Shown here: piece after piece, positions 1-6,368 of the stretch
Layout of the letters: each line of letters begins with the position of its first letter
How positions within the stretch are numbered: the first letter of the stretch is position 1
NCBI GenBank assembly: GCA_021203425.1
Contig: JAJQBF010000061.1
Span: 1 to 19,875 of the forward strand
Reading direction: 5' to 3'
DNA from: Clostridiales bacterium
Lineage (GTDB): Bacteria > Bacillota > Clostridia > Lachnospirales > CAG-274
Length of the DNA stretch: 19,875 bases
Translations under genes and position numbers: made by a program
Notes under the pieces: generated by a model
Database searches by the model: none
The model's input: the letters and a program-made list of their open reading frames with translations, nothing else
What the model was told of the DNA's origin: nothing

Positions 1-228
1 TAGTTTTGAAATGTTTTTGTTATTTCAAGTGTCTACTCTAAGGGGATTATATCAGTTCACAAAACCGAACAGGCTTTTTTTTATGCCCAAACTAAATAAC
101 GTCAGAGTATGTCTCAGTGTTTTTGCTAATATAAAATCAGTAACAAAATTTAAGACAAGCACATATACAGATATTAGCCCTCTCTGTAAGGCGCCTCAGA
201 GACGGCAAAAATGTAAAGGAGTGATTTT
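1..228. other. Leader region upstream of the endolysin gene
   Basis: No convincing gene is seen here. The AT-rich stretch contains a TATAAA-like box near 132-140 with no good -35 partner, so the amidase promoter is not securely located. A small hairpin (TCTCTG at 181-186 pairing with CAGAGA at 197-202) lies in the likely 5' leader, just before the AAAGGAG ribosome binding site at 215-221. A plus-strand open frame beginning at 11 has no ribosome binding site and no recognisable product, so it is not called. Confidence 0.4.
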
Positions 229-1140
229 ATGAGCATTAACATCACGAAATATACAAGCACAGTCAACACTACGGCAAAAGCCAACCGAACCATTAAGTAT
301 ATAGTTGTTCATTATACCGCCGGAACCTCAAGCAAGTCCGGAGCGGCAAAAAACACAGCTGCCTTCTTTATGGGCGGTTCGGCAGGCGGTTCGGCGGATT
401 TTATCGTAGATGACGAAAACATTGTGCAGTACAATCCGGATATCAAAAACCGCTATTGCTGGAGTGTAGGCGAAAATAAGTATACAGCAATGACAACATC
501 ACAGGGCGGAACCCATTACGGAATATGCACAAACACAAATTCCGTAAGTGTTGAAGTATGCAGCAGCAAAACCGACAAAAGCAGTCTTTCGGCAACGGAC
601 ACGGACTGGTATTTTACTGATGCCGTTGTAAACAAGGCGGCGGAAATTGTCAGATATCTTATGGATCTATACAATATAGGAATCGACAGCGTAATCATGC
701 ACCATAACGTAACGGGAAAAATCTGCCCCAACCCTTGGTGCGTTAATGAAAACAGACTGTCAAAGTGGAATAGCTTTAAATCTCTTTTAACCGGCGAAAG
801 TGAGGAGGACGAGGAAATGGTTGATACAACGAAAATTTCGGTAAACGGAAAGGATTACACTATAAACAGAATTTTAAAAGACGATAAAAACTATATAAGC
901 TTGGCGGATTTGGCTAAAATGGGCTTTGACGTAGGCTATGACGCCGAAACAAAAACACCCAGCCTTGATAATTCCGTCAGCAAGCTTGATGTGGAAGTAA
1001 ACGGAGAAGAAAAAAATATTGATGCCGTTAATCTGTCGGGCTACAACTATTGTAAACTGAGAGATGTAACAGAGGCAATAGGCGATCTCGACATTGACTA
1101 TAAAGACGGAACGGTTATAATTAATTCAGAAAACTCCTGA
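229..1140 (+). CDS. N-acetylmuramoyl-L-alanine amidase, phage endolysin type
   Basis: This 303-residue protein is predicted to cut the amide bond between N-acetylmuramic acid and L-alanine in peptidoglycan. Residues 1-190 form a T7-lysozyme-like Amidase_2 domain. Likely zinc ligands are His28 (in VVHYTAG), His158 and Cys166 (in HHNVTGKICP), and Lys164 matches the catalytic-site lysine of T7 lysozyme. There is no signal peptide or membrane segment, which fits a phage or prophage endolysin better than a secreted autolysin. An acidic linker (residues about 188-196) leads to a C-terminal part with two related units (about 200-245 and 250-300), each opening with a VNG motif. They resemble the stalk or copper-amine-oxidase N-terminal-like units found in clostridial lysins and are presumably wall binding. 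AAAGGAG at 215-221 supports the start. It converges on jag. No holin or phage structural gene is visible. Confidence 0.9.
   Translation: MSINITKYTSTVNTTAKANRTIKYIVVHYTAGTSSKSGAAKNTAAFFMGGSAGGSADFIVDDENIVQYNPDIKNRYCWSVGENKYTAMTTSQGGTHYGICTNTNSVSVEVCSSKTDKSSLSATDTDWYFTDAVVNKAAEIVRYLMDLYNIGIDSVIMHHNVTGKICPNPWCVNENRLSKWNSFKSLLTGESEEDEEMVDTTKISVNGKDYTINRILKDDKNYISLADLAKMGFDVGYDAETKTPSLDNSVSKLDVEVNGEEKNIDAVNLSGYNYCKLRDVTEAIGDLDIDYKDGTVIINSENS
802..819 (+). promoter_or_regulatory. Internal ribosome binding site and start codon in the endolysin gene
   Basis: GAGGAGG at 802-808 stands 8 bases before an in-frame ATG at 817, which is codon 197 of the amidase. The position is exactly at the junction of the linker and the C-terminal binding units. 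Initiation here would give a 107-residue protein made of the binding region only. Known endolysins, such as Lys170 of an enterococcal phage and the clostridial CD27L and CTP1L, produce their binding domain separately. The site is seen in the sequence; its use is an inference. The purine run also encodes a Glu/Asp-rich linker, so composition alone could explain it. Confidence 0.5.
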
Positions 1141-1156
1141 TTATTGATATAAAATA

Positions 1157-1188
1157 CCCCCGAAAGCACAATCGTCGGCCTTCGGGGG
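1157..1188. terminator. Hairpin between convergent endolysin and jag genes
   Basis: CCCCCGAA at 1157-1164 pairs perfectly with TTCGGGGG at 1181-1188 around a 16-base loop. On the minus strand the stem is followed by TATTTTAT, a fair U tract, so it probably ends the yidC-jag transcript. On the plus strand the tail is only moderately T-rich, so stopping of the amidase transcript is less certain. Confidence 0.7.
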
Positions 1189-1196
1189 CTTGATTC

Positions 1197-2198
1197 TTAT
1201 TTATATTTAGGTGAAATAACAACGTGTCTATAAGGATCTTCTCCTTCACTGAAGGTTGTTACATAACGGTCGCTTTGAAGTGTAGAGTGAATAATACGTC
1301 TTTCGTAGGGATTCATCGGCTCCAATGTAACATTGCGGCGGGTATGTTTTGCTTTTTTAGCTAAGTTTCTGGCAAGATTTTCAAGAGTTTCTTTACGTTT
1401 CTTTCTGTAGTCCTTTGTGTCAAGATGAACACTTACATAAGGGCTGTTTCCCTTGTTTACCACGAGATTTGTCAAATATTGAAGTGAATCAAGAGTTTGC
1501 CCTCTCTTGCCTATTATAACACCCATATCGTCTCCGGTAAGGTTTAAATAAAGCTGACTACCGTTTTCGTCTTGCTTTTCAATTTCAACATTGAGATTCA
1601 TTGTAGCGAAAACTTCCTTAAGAAATACGCTTGCGTCTTCAAAAACCTTGTCGGTATTTATTTCTGCCTTGGGAACAGCCTCTTCCTGAACCGGCGCAGC
1701 TGTTGTCTGTTCCGGCTTTACTGCTGTTGAGGCAGTTTCTTTTTTAGCATTTTTCTTAACAGACTTGTCAAACTTCTTTTCGGGCTTAGACTGCTTTGTA
1801 TGCTGTTTTTCTGCCTTGAAATCTTTCTTTTCGGCTTTTTCTTCTTTTTTTGCCTCTGCCTTTGCGGCTTTTTTCTCAGCAAGCGCCTTTTCCTCGGCGG
1901 CCTTTCTAGCTGCCTTAGCTGCCTCTTCGGCTGCTTTCTTTTCTGCCGCTGCCTTTTCTTCAGCAGCTTTTTTAGCTGCCGCTGCTGCTTTGGCTGCCTC
2001 TTCAGCCTTAGCCTTCTCCGGGTCATAGCCTATTTTAAAAACAGCTACCTTAGCCTCTCTGCTGCCGATTCCGAAAAAGCCTTTTTTAGGTTCTTCCAAA
2101 ACCTTACGGTCGATTTCGTCATATCCTAAACCGAGAACCTCCAGCGCTTTTTCTGTAGCCTCGCTGACTGTTTTTCCGGTCATTTCTATATAATCCAT
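1197..2198 (-). CDS. jag: RNA-binding protein Jag/KhpB (SpoIIIJ-associated)
   Basis: This 333-residue protein is the Jag (KhpB, EloR) RNA-binding protein, which in Firmicutes acts with KhpA in control of cell elongation and division. The Jag_N domain fills residues 1-55 (GFFGIGSREAKVAV is typical). Residues 61-180 are a long linker, nearly pure Ala/Lys/Glu up to about 130 and then Lys- and Thr-rich. A KH domain follows with its GKRG loop at 230-233, then an R3H domain with the Arg-x3-His motif at Arg300-His304. It starts 14 bases after the end of yidC and has a GGAGG-type ribosome binding site. The linker is unusually long and probably forms a charged single helix or a flexible spacer. The alternative frames that stay open opposite this linker are composition artefacts. 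Confidence 0.95.
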   Translation of the reverse strand: MDYIEMTGKTVSEATEKALEVLGLGYDEIDRKVLEEPKKGFFGIGSREAKVAVFKIGYDPEKAKAEEAAKAAAAAKKAAEEKAAAEKKAAEEAAKAARKAAEEKALAEKKAAKAEAKKEEKAEKKDFKAEKQHTKQSKPEKKFDKSVKKNAKKETASTAVKPEQTTAAPVQEEAVPKAEINTDKVFEDASVFLKEVFATMNLNVEIEKQDENGSQLYLNLTGDDMGVIIGKRGQTLDSLQYLTNLVVNKGNSPYVSVHLDTKDYRKKRKETLENLARNLAKKAKHTRRNVTLEPMNPYERRIIHSTLQSDRYVTTFSEGEDPYRHVVISPKYK

Positions 2199-2212
2199 TT
2201 TCCCTTCCTCCC

Positions 2213-3307
2213 TTATTTCTTTTTATTTTTAGCCTTGCTTTTGGCTTTGCTTTCGCTTATGGTTAAGATACTTTCTTTTTCTTCAAGCTTTTCAAAATAT
2301 TTGTTTAAAAGATACTGTTGAGCCATCATAAACAGATTACCCACAATCCAGTAAATACCTACACCGACAGGCAGCTGAACCGTAATGTATGCCATCATAA
2401 TGGGCATAATTATGTTCATAATCCTTTGCTGCTGCTGCATACGTTCATTTGAGACTGAGTTGTGTCTTGTCATAAAATAAGACGACAGCCAAGTGGTAAA
2501 ACCGGAAAGCAAAGGTATAATTAATTTAACAGCAGATCTTGCGCTTGAAAAGTCAAAGCCTACGATTTCAGTAACTCTTAAGCCTAAAAATGTTTCAATA
2601 GAACTTTGACTTGCGTAGAGCGGCTCAAGCTGGGCTGCTGCTGTTTGAGGCAGGGCGCTTACAATTTGCTGCCACTGGTCAACGCTTATTTTGTTAAGCA
2701 GCTTATACAAGTCACTTACGTGAGTGACGTCAAATGTACTGTAGAGGCTTTCGGGAACCTTAGTAAGCGCTATGGGTATAAGCGTACTGTCTAAGAATGA
2801 CTGGGTTGAATTGTCTATAACAATATTGGCTATTTGTGTATATACGTCCTGAATATGGTTTATATACAGAAATGCATTCTGCATTATATAGTAAAGTGCA
2901 AAGAATATAGGCAGCTGAATCAAAAGAGGAAGACAGCCGCTGAAAGGGTTGAAGTTATACTTTGCATAAATCTTCTGGGTTTCCGCCGCAATTTTTTTCT
3001 GCACTTCGGGGTCGGTTTGAGAATTGGGATATTTCTCCTGAAGCTTGTTTATTTCAGGCTGAATTTTCTTCATGAGAAATGTTGATTTTTGCTGTTTATA
3101 AGCAAGGGGTGTCATTATGATTCTGACAACAAGGGTAAAAAGTATAATCGCAAGACCGAGAGAGTTATTTTCGCCGAACAAAAAATATATGGCGTTATAA
3201 ATCCAGTTCATAACTATGCCCAAAACATAGGCAATTGTTCCTGTGATTGTTCCGGGGTCTTTCTGAACCATACCACTCAATAGCTGTAACGAAATTTGGG
3301 TAAACAA
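2213..3307 (-). CDS. yidC: Membrane protein insertase YidC/SpoIIIJ/Oxa1 family
   Basis: YidC inserts and folds proteins in the cytoplasmic membrane, alone or with SecYEG. The 364-residue sequence shows a first membrane segment at about 25-45, the groove segment at 50-68 with the conserved Arg62 (VVRIIMTPL), a charged coiled-coil hairpin at 70-118, the membrane segment after NPFSGCLPLLIQLP (120-148), and C-terminal segments from 262. The tail is very basic (SKAKSKAKNKKK), as in ribosome-contacting YidC proteins. There is no lipobox, unlike the lipoprotein forms of Bacillus. Residues about 150-260 form a long extracytoplasmic insert, so the protein is roughly 100 residues longer than B. subtilis SpoIIIJ. 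The start codon is TTG at 3307, fixed by AGGAGG at 3315-3320, 7 bases upstream. rnpA and rpmH, the usual upstream neighbours, are absent. Confidence 0.95.
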   Translation of the reverse strand: MFTQISLQLLSGMVQKDPGTITGTIAYVLGIVMNWIYNAIYFLFGENNSLGLAIILFTLVVRIIMTPLAYKQQKSTFLMKKIQPEINKLQEKYPNSQTDPEVQKKIAAETQKIYAKYNFNPFSGCLPLLIQLPIFFALYYIMQNAFLYINHIQDVYTQIANIVIDNSTQSFLDSTLIPIALTKVPESLYSTFDVTHVSDLYKLLNKISVDQWQQIVSALPQTAAAQLEPLYASQSSIETFLGLRVTEIVGFDFSSARSAVKLIIPLLSGFTTWLSSYFMTRHNSVSNERMQQQQRIMNIIMPIMMAYITVQLPVGVGIYWIVGNLFMMAQQYLLNKYFEKLEEKESILTISESKAKSKAKNKKK

Positions 3308-3385
3308 TATAATTCCTCCTAAGTTAGCCGCTTTGGCGGATTCAAATTTGTAAAATGTGACGTATACACTGTAACAGACACATCT

Positions 3386-3414
3386 ATTTTACTACATTTT
3401 ACAGAAATTTTAAA
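3386..3414 (-). promoter_or_regulatory. Probable sigma-A promoter of yidC-jag
   Basis: Read on the minus strand, TTTAAA (3409-3414) and TAAAAT (3386-3391) are separated by exactly 17 bases. The -10 box matches consensus at 5 of 6 positions and the -35 box at 4 of 6. Transcription would start near 3379, giving a leader of about 70 bases that contains a short CCGC/GCGG hairpin before the AGGAGG of yidC. The motif GTAAAAT recurs around the promoter (see findings). Confidence 0.6.
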
Positions 3415-3443
3415 GTATTTTTTTCATTTTTACATTTTATTTT

Positions 3444-4403
3444 TTAAAGACAGGTTTCAATTAAAGGCATAAGAGCAAGGTAAGCCCCTACAAGCAATAT
3501 ATTTATCACAAAATATATATCGGCAAAACGTGTTTTTTCCTTTTCCTCCGGCATTTCCGAAATAAAAACCTCTCTTTTTGCTTTTTCTCTTTCTTTTTTG
3601 TTATAACGTATAAAGCCTTTCAGAGTAAGAATAAGCAGCACAAGAAATACGGCTGCTATTATTCCGAGATAGGCTATGTCGGAAACCGTAATTGCTGTTT
3701 CCGCCGTTTCCGACAGTTCTGCCGAATTACTGCTGTAATAATAATATGATGCCACCTGTGTTCCGTTTATTGTAAAATGCAGCAGCATAGGCGCTATAAT
3801 ACTTCCGCCGTATTCCGTAACTATGGCAAGAATTATACCCGATAAAACAGCATACGGAATCTGATAGCCGCTTAAATGGAAAAGACCGAAGTAAAAAGCC
3901 GAGAGAACCATAGCTTTTTTTGTCCCGAATTTTCTGAGACTTCCGTATATAAGCCCTCTGAAAAGGGTTTCTTCTAAAATTGCCGGAAGAACAGCCATAA
4001 TAAGCAGCCCCACCGAAAAATCGGCGCTGAGAACAGCGTCTTGAATCTCTCCCGAAGTATCCGGACAGAAGAAAGAGGTAATAACCGATATAAACTGCAT
4101 AATGGGGAGCATAAGAAAGCCCGTCATAACAATGTAGACAATATTCCACAGGGAAAGCCCCTTAAGAGATATAACCTCCGGCGCCCTTTCCCCCAAAAGC
4201 TTTATACCCAAAAGTATAGGCAAAAGCAGCAGAACGGCATCTTGTATAATCATAAGGTTTATACAATAATCCTTTGTACTTATATCGGGAAAAAAGTACA
4301 TAATGGCATACGCCGCTATGGTAATAAAAATCTGAACACCGGTAATTTCCCATATAAAGTAAATCATCATAAACAAATTTACTTTTTTAGGACTGTTCAT
4401 CAC
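3444..4403 (-). CDS. CPBP family intramembrane glutamic/metalloprotease
   Basis: This 319-residue polytopic membrane protein belongs to the CPBP (Abi/CAAX protease) family. The signature residues are all present: EETLFRG with Glu144, Glu145 and Arg149; His176 in FYFGLFHLSG; and His209 with Asn213 in APMLLHFTINGT. About eight hydrophobic segments are visible, with a basic cytoplasmic stretch near 270-290 and a last membrane segment at the C-terminus. The first codon is a GTG at 4403 that overlaps the stop of the upstream permease gene (GTGATGA); an ATG at 4400 is an equal alternative. AGGAGG at 4411-4416, inside the upstream gene, serves either start, so translation is probably coupled. In Firmicutes some members act in bacteriocin immunity or protein maturation. 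The substrate here is unknown and no bacteriocin gene is visible. Confidence 0.88.
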   Translation of the reverse strand: MMNSPKKVNLFMMIYFIWEITGVQIFITIAAYAIMYFFPDISTKDYCINLMIIQDAVLLLLPILLGIKLLGERAPEVISLKGLSLWNIVYIVMTGFLMLPIMQFISVITSFFCPDTSGEIQDAVLSADFSVGLLIMAVLPAILEETLFRGLIYGSLRKFGTKKAMVLSAFYFGLFHLSGYQIPYAVLSGIILAIVTEYGGSIIAPMLLHFTINGTQVASYYYYSSNSAELSETAETAITVSDIAYLGIIAAVFLVLLILTLKGFIRYNKKEREKAKREVFISEMPEEKEKTRFADIYFVINILLVGAYLALMPLIETCL

Positions 4404-5605
4404 AAAACTTCCTCCTCTGCCGTTTCTTTGTTATCGGCGGTGTTTTTTTCATACAGGGTTTCTTTTTGACTTACCTTTGTGTTTATAAAACCGCTTATGG
4501 TTTTTGAAATAACAGCATAAACGGGAACACCGAAAAACATACCCAAAAAGCCGAAAAGTCCTCCGCCTACAAGAATAGCAAAAATTACACCCATAGGCTT
4601 TATGCCTATTGAATCTCCCATAACTCTGGGCCCTAAAATATAGCCGTCAAACTGCTGAAGAATAAACACAAATATTGTCATCCATATAGCAGAGTAGGGA
4701 TTCTGAAGAAGACAGAGTATAACAACGGGAACAGCGCCTATAAAGGGTCCGAAATAGGGAATCATATTCGTAATTCCTATTACACAGGCAAAAAGCAAAG
4801 CATAATCGGGGCTTATAAAGCAGCAGCCGAAGAAGAAAATTACCGCTATTATAATCGAATCTACAGCCTTGCTGATAAAGAATTTCTCGAAGGTTTCATT
4901 TGCATAACGCACAAACTCTCCGAAACTTTCGAAATATTTTTCCGGCAGTATAACATAAAAAACTTTTCTGCAGGACTTAAGGAGATTTGGTTTTTCACGA
5001 AGCATATAAATTGAAATTATTATGCCTATGACGAAGTTAAGAATCCAGCCGGCTATATTAAACGTACTTGTAAGAACTGTCGACATAACATCGGGAACAT
5101 ATTTTACACCGTTTAAAGCCGTATCAAAAATGGAGTTTATCGTATTTCGAAAGCTGTTTATAAAGTCTTCGGCCAGTGTGCCGTTTGCGTCTATACCGGA
5201 AACAGCTTTGTTAATAGCCGATTCCAGCTTTGGCAGATAGGTAAAAAGGTATGAGCTTATGCCCTGAATACTTGCTATTATCTGAGGAATAATGCTTACA
5301 ATTACAAAGCATATAAGAGCGGCAATCAGGAGGTAAGTCATAAGCATAGACAGTGTCTTTGCCCCTTTCGGTCGGGATTTGAAAAAATTAAGCCTTAAAA
5401 ACCGTTTCTCGAAAAATCCTATAATGGGGTTGAAAATATAGGCTATAATCAAACCTATTATAAAGGGGTTCATAAGAGCAACGGCACTGTTGAATATCTT
5501 TTTAAAGTCCGTTGTTATTATGACTCTGTATAAAATTATTGATATTAAAATAAGCATAATAAAGCCTAAATATTTGTTGAATGCTTTTTTTATTGCATCG
5601 ATCAT
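4400..5605 (-). CDS. AI-2E/PerM (YtvI-like) family permease
   Basis: This is a membrane protein of about 401 residues from the AI-2E family (PF01594, formerly UPF0118), with roughly eight membrane segments. Typical features are the N-terminal pair of segments ending in NPIIGFFEKR, the central GPFIGAVPVVILC, and the C-terminal DGYILGPRVMG followed by GGGLFGFLGMFFGVPVYAVI. Members include TqsA, the YtvI sporulation protein and Na+/H+ antiporter-like proteins, so the transported substrate cannot be stated. An in-frame GTG at 5626 lengthens the frame, but AAGGAGG at 5614-5620 stands 8 bases before the ATG at 5605, so that ATG is the better start. It lies about 50 bases downstream of mtnN and overlaps the CPBP protease gene, which suggests one operon. 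Confidence 0.88.
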   Translation of the reverse strand: MIDAIKKAFNKYLGFIMLILISIILYRVIITTDFKKIFNSAVALMNPFIIGLIIAYIFNPIIGFFEKRFLRLNFFKSRPKGAKTLSMLMTYLLIAALICFVIVSIIPQIIASIQGISSYLFTYLPKLESAINKAVSGIDANGTLAEDFINSFRNTINSIFDTALNGVKYVPDVMSTVLTSTFNIAGWILNFVIGIIISIYMLREKPNLLKSCRKVFYVILPEKYFESFGEFVRYANETFEKFFISKAVDSIIIAVIFFFGCCFISPDYALLFACVIGITNMIPYFGPFIGAVPVVILCLLQNPYSAIWMTIFVFILQQFDGYILGPRVMGDSIGIKPMGVIFAILVGGGLFGFLGMFFGVPVYAVISKTISGFINTKVSQKETLYEKNTADNKETAEEEVL

Positions 5606-5657
5606 ACCCGACACCTCCTTTTTCACAAGTTTTCCTGTCAGTGTATAACAAGCCTTA

Positions 5658-6350
5658 CTATATGTTTTTAATCATATGATGTACTATTCTTTCGGAATTT
5701 GCCGCTGCAAGCTCCTTAAAAGCAGGGTAATCCATACTCCCTGAGTCGTCTGCGGAGTCTGAAATTGCCCTTATGATAACGAAGGGAAGATTGTTAAGAA
5801 CACAGGTTTGGGCAATAGCTCCCCCTTCCATTTCACAGCAGGCTCCGCCGAAATCTTTAATTATGCTGTCTTTAAGAGCCTGGTCGCATACAAAAACATC
5901 TCCTGCCGCAACTCTGCCCTTTATTCCTTTAAGACCGCAGTCTGCCAGAGCATTTTCGGCTTTTTCCGTAAGATAAGGGTCGGCTTTAAAGACGGAGCTT
6001 TCCATATCCGGTATAACCCCTTTGGGGTAGCCTAAGCCCTCAACATTCATATCATGCTGTATAGCATCTGTGGAAATTACAATATCGCCTATTTCAAGCC
6101 CGGGGGCAAGCCCTCCGGCAACACCTACGTTTATAATGCAGTCAACGGCAAACATATCAATCATAATCTGAGTACATACAGCGGCATTTACCTTTCCTAC
6201 ACCGCACATTGCCGCAACAACGCTTTTGCCCTCTAAAAGGCCAACTGTAAAATCCATTCCGGCGGCTGTTTTCGTTGTTACAACATTTAACATACTTCTG
6301 ATTCGTTGAATTTCAATGTCCATTGCGCCTATAATACCTATGGTTTTCAT
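5658..6350 (-). CDS. mtnN: 5'-methylthioadenosine/S-adenosylhomocysteine nucleosidase
   Basis: The enzyme (MTAN, Pfs) cleaves adenine from S-adenosylhomocysteine and 5'-methylthioadenosine, relieving product inhibition of methyltransferases and feeding methionine recycling. The 230-residue length is normal. By alignment from memory to E. coli MTAN, the catalytic and binding residues are conserved: Glu13 (E12 in E. coli), Glu175 in CCEMEGGAIAQ (E174) and Asp198 in AISDSAD (D197). The substrate loop GVAGGLAPGLEIGDIVIS is also typical. It begins 18 bases after glmS and is followed by the AI-2E-type permease. No luxS is present in the window, so a quorum-signal role is not shown. Confidence 0.95.
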   Translation of the reverse strand: MKTIGIIGAMDIEIQRIRSMLNVVTTKTAAGMDFTVGLLEGKSVVAAMCGVGKVNAAVCTQIMIDMFAVDCIINVGVAGGLAPGLEIGDIVISTDAIQHDMNVEGLGYPKGVIPDMESSVFKADPYLTEKAENALADCGLKGIKGRVAAGDVFVCDQALKDSIIKDFGGACCEMEGGAIAQTCVLNNLPFVIIRAISDSADDSGSMDYPAFKELAAANSERIVHHMIKNI

Positions 6351-6368
6351 ATTTACAGCCTTCTTTCT

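Noticed and set aside
55..80. GTTC/GAAC hairpin followed by a T run as a terminator of an upstream gene
   Set aside because: The stem has only 4 base pairs and the T run starts several bases away, so it is too weak to call.
11..232. Plus-strand frame of 73 codons before the endolysin
   Set aside because: It has no Shine-Dalgarno sequence, no recognisable product and no sign of coding bias. It overlaps the start of a well-supported gene.
1718..2129. Long open frames in other frames opposite or across the jag linker
   Set aside because: They arise from the repetitive Ala/Lys/Glu codons of jag, have no ribosome binding site and give low-complexity proteins.
4400..6350. Calling the permease an AI-2 exporter
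   Set aside because: The family is functionally mixed and nothing in the sequence defines the substrate; only the family name is given.
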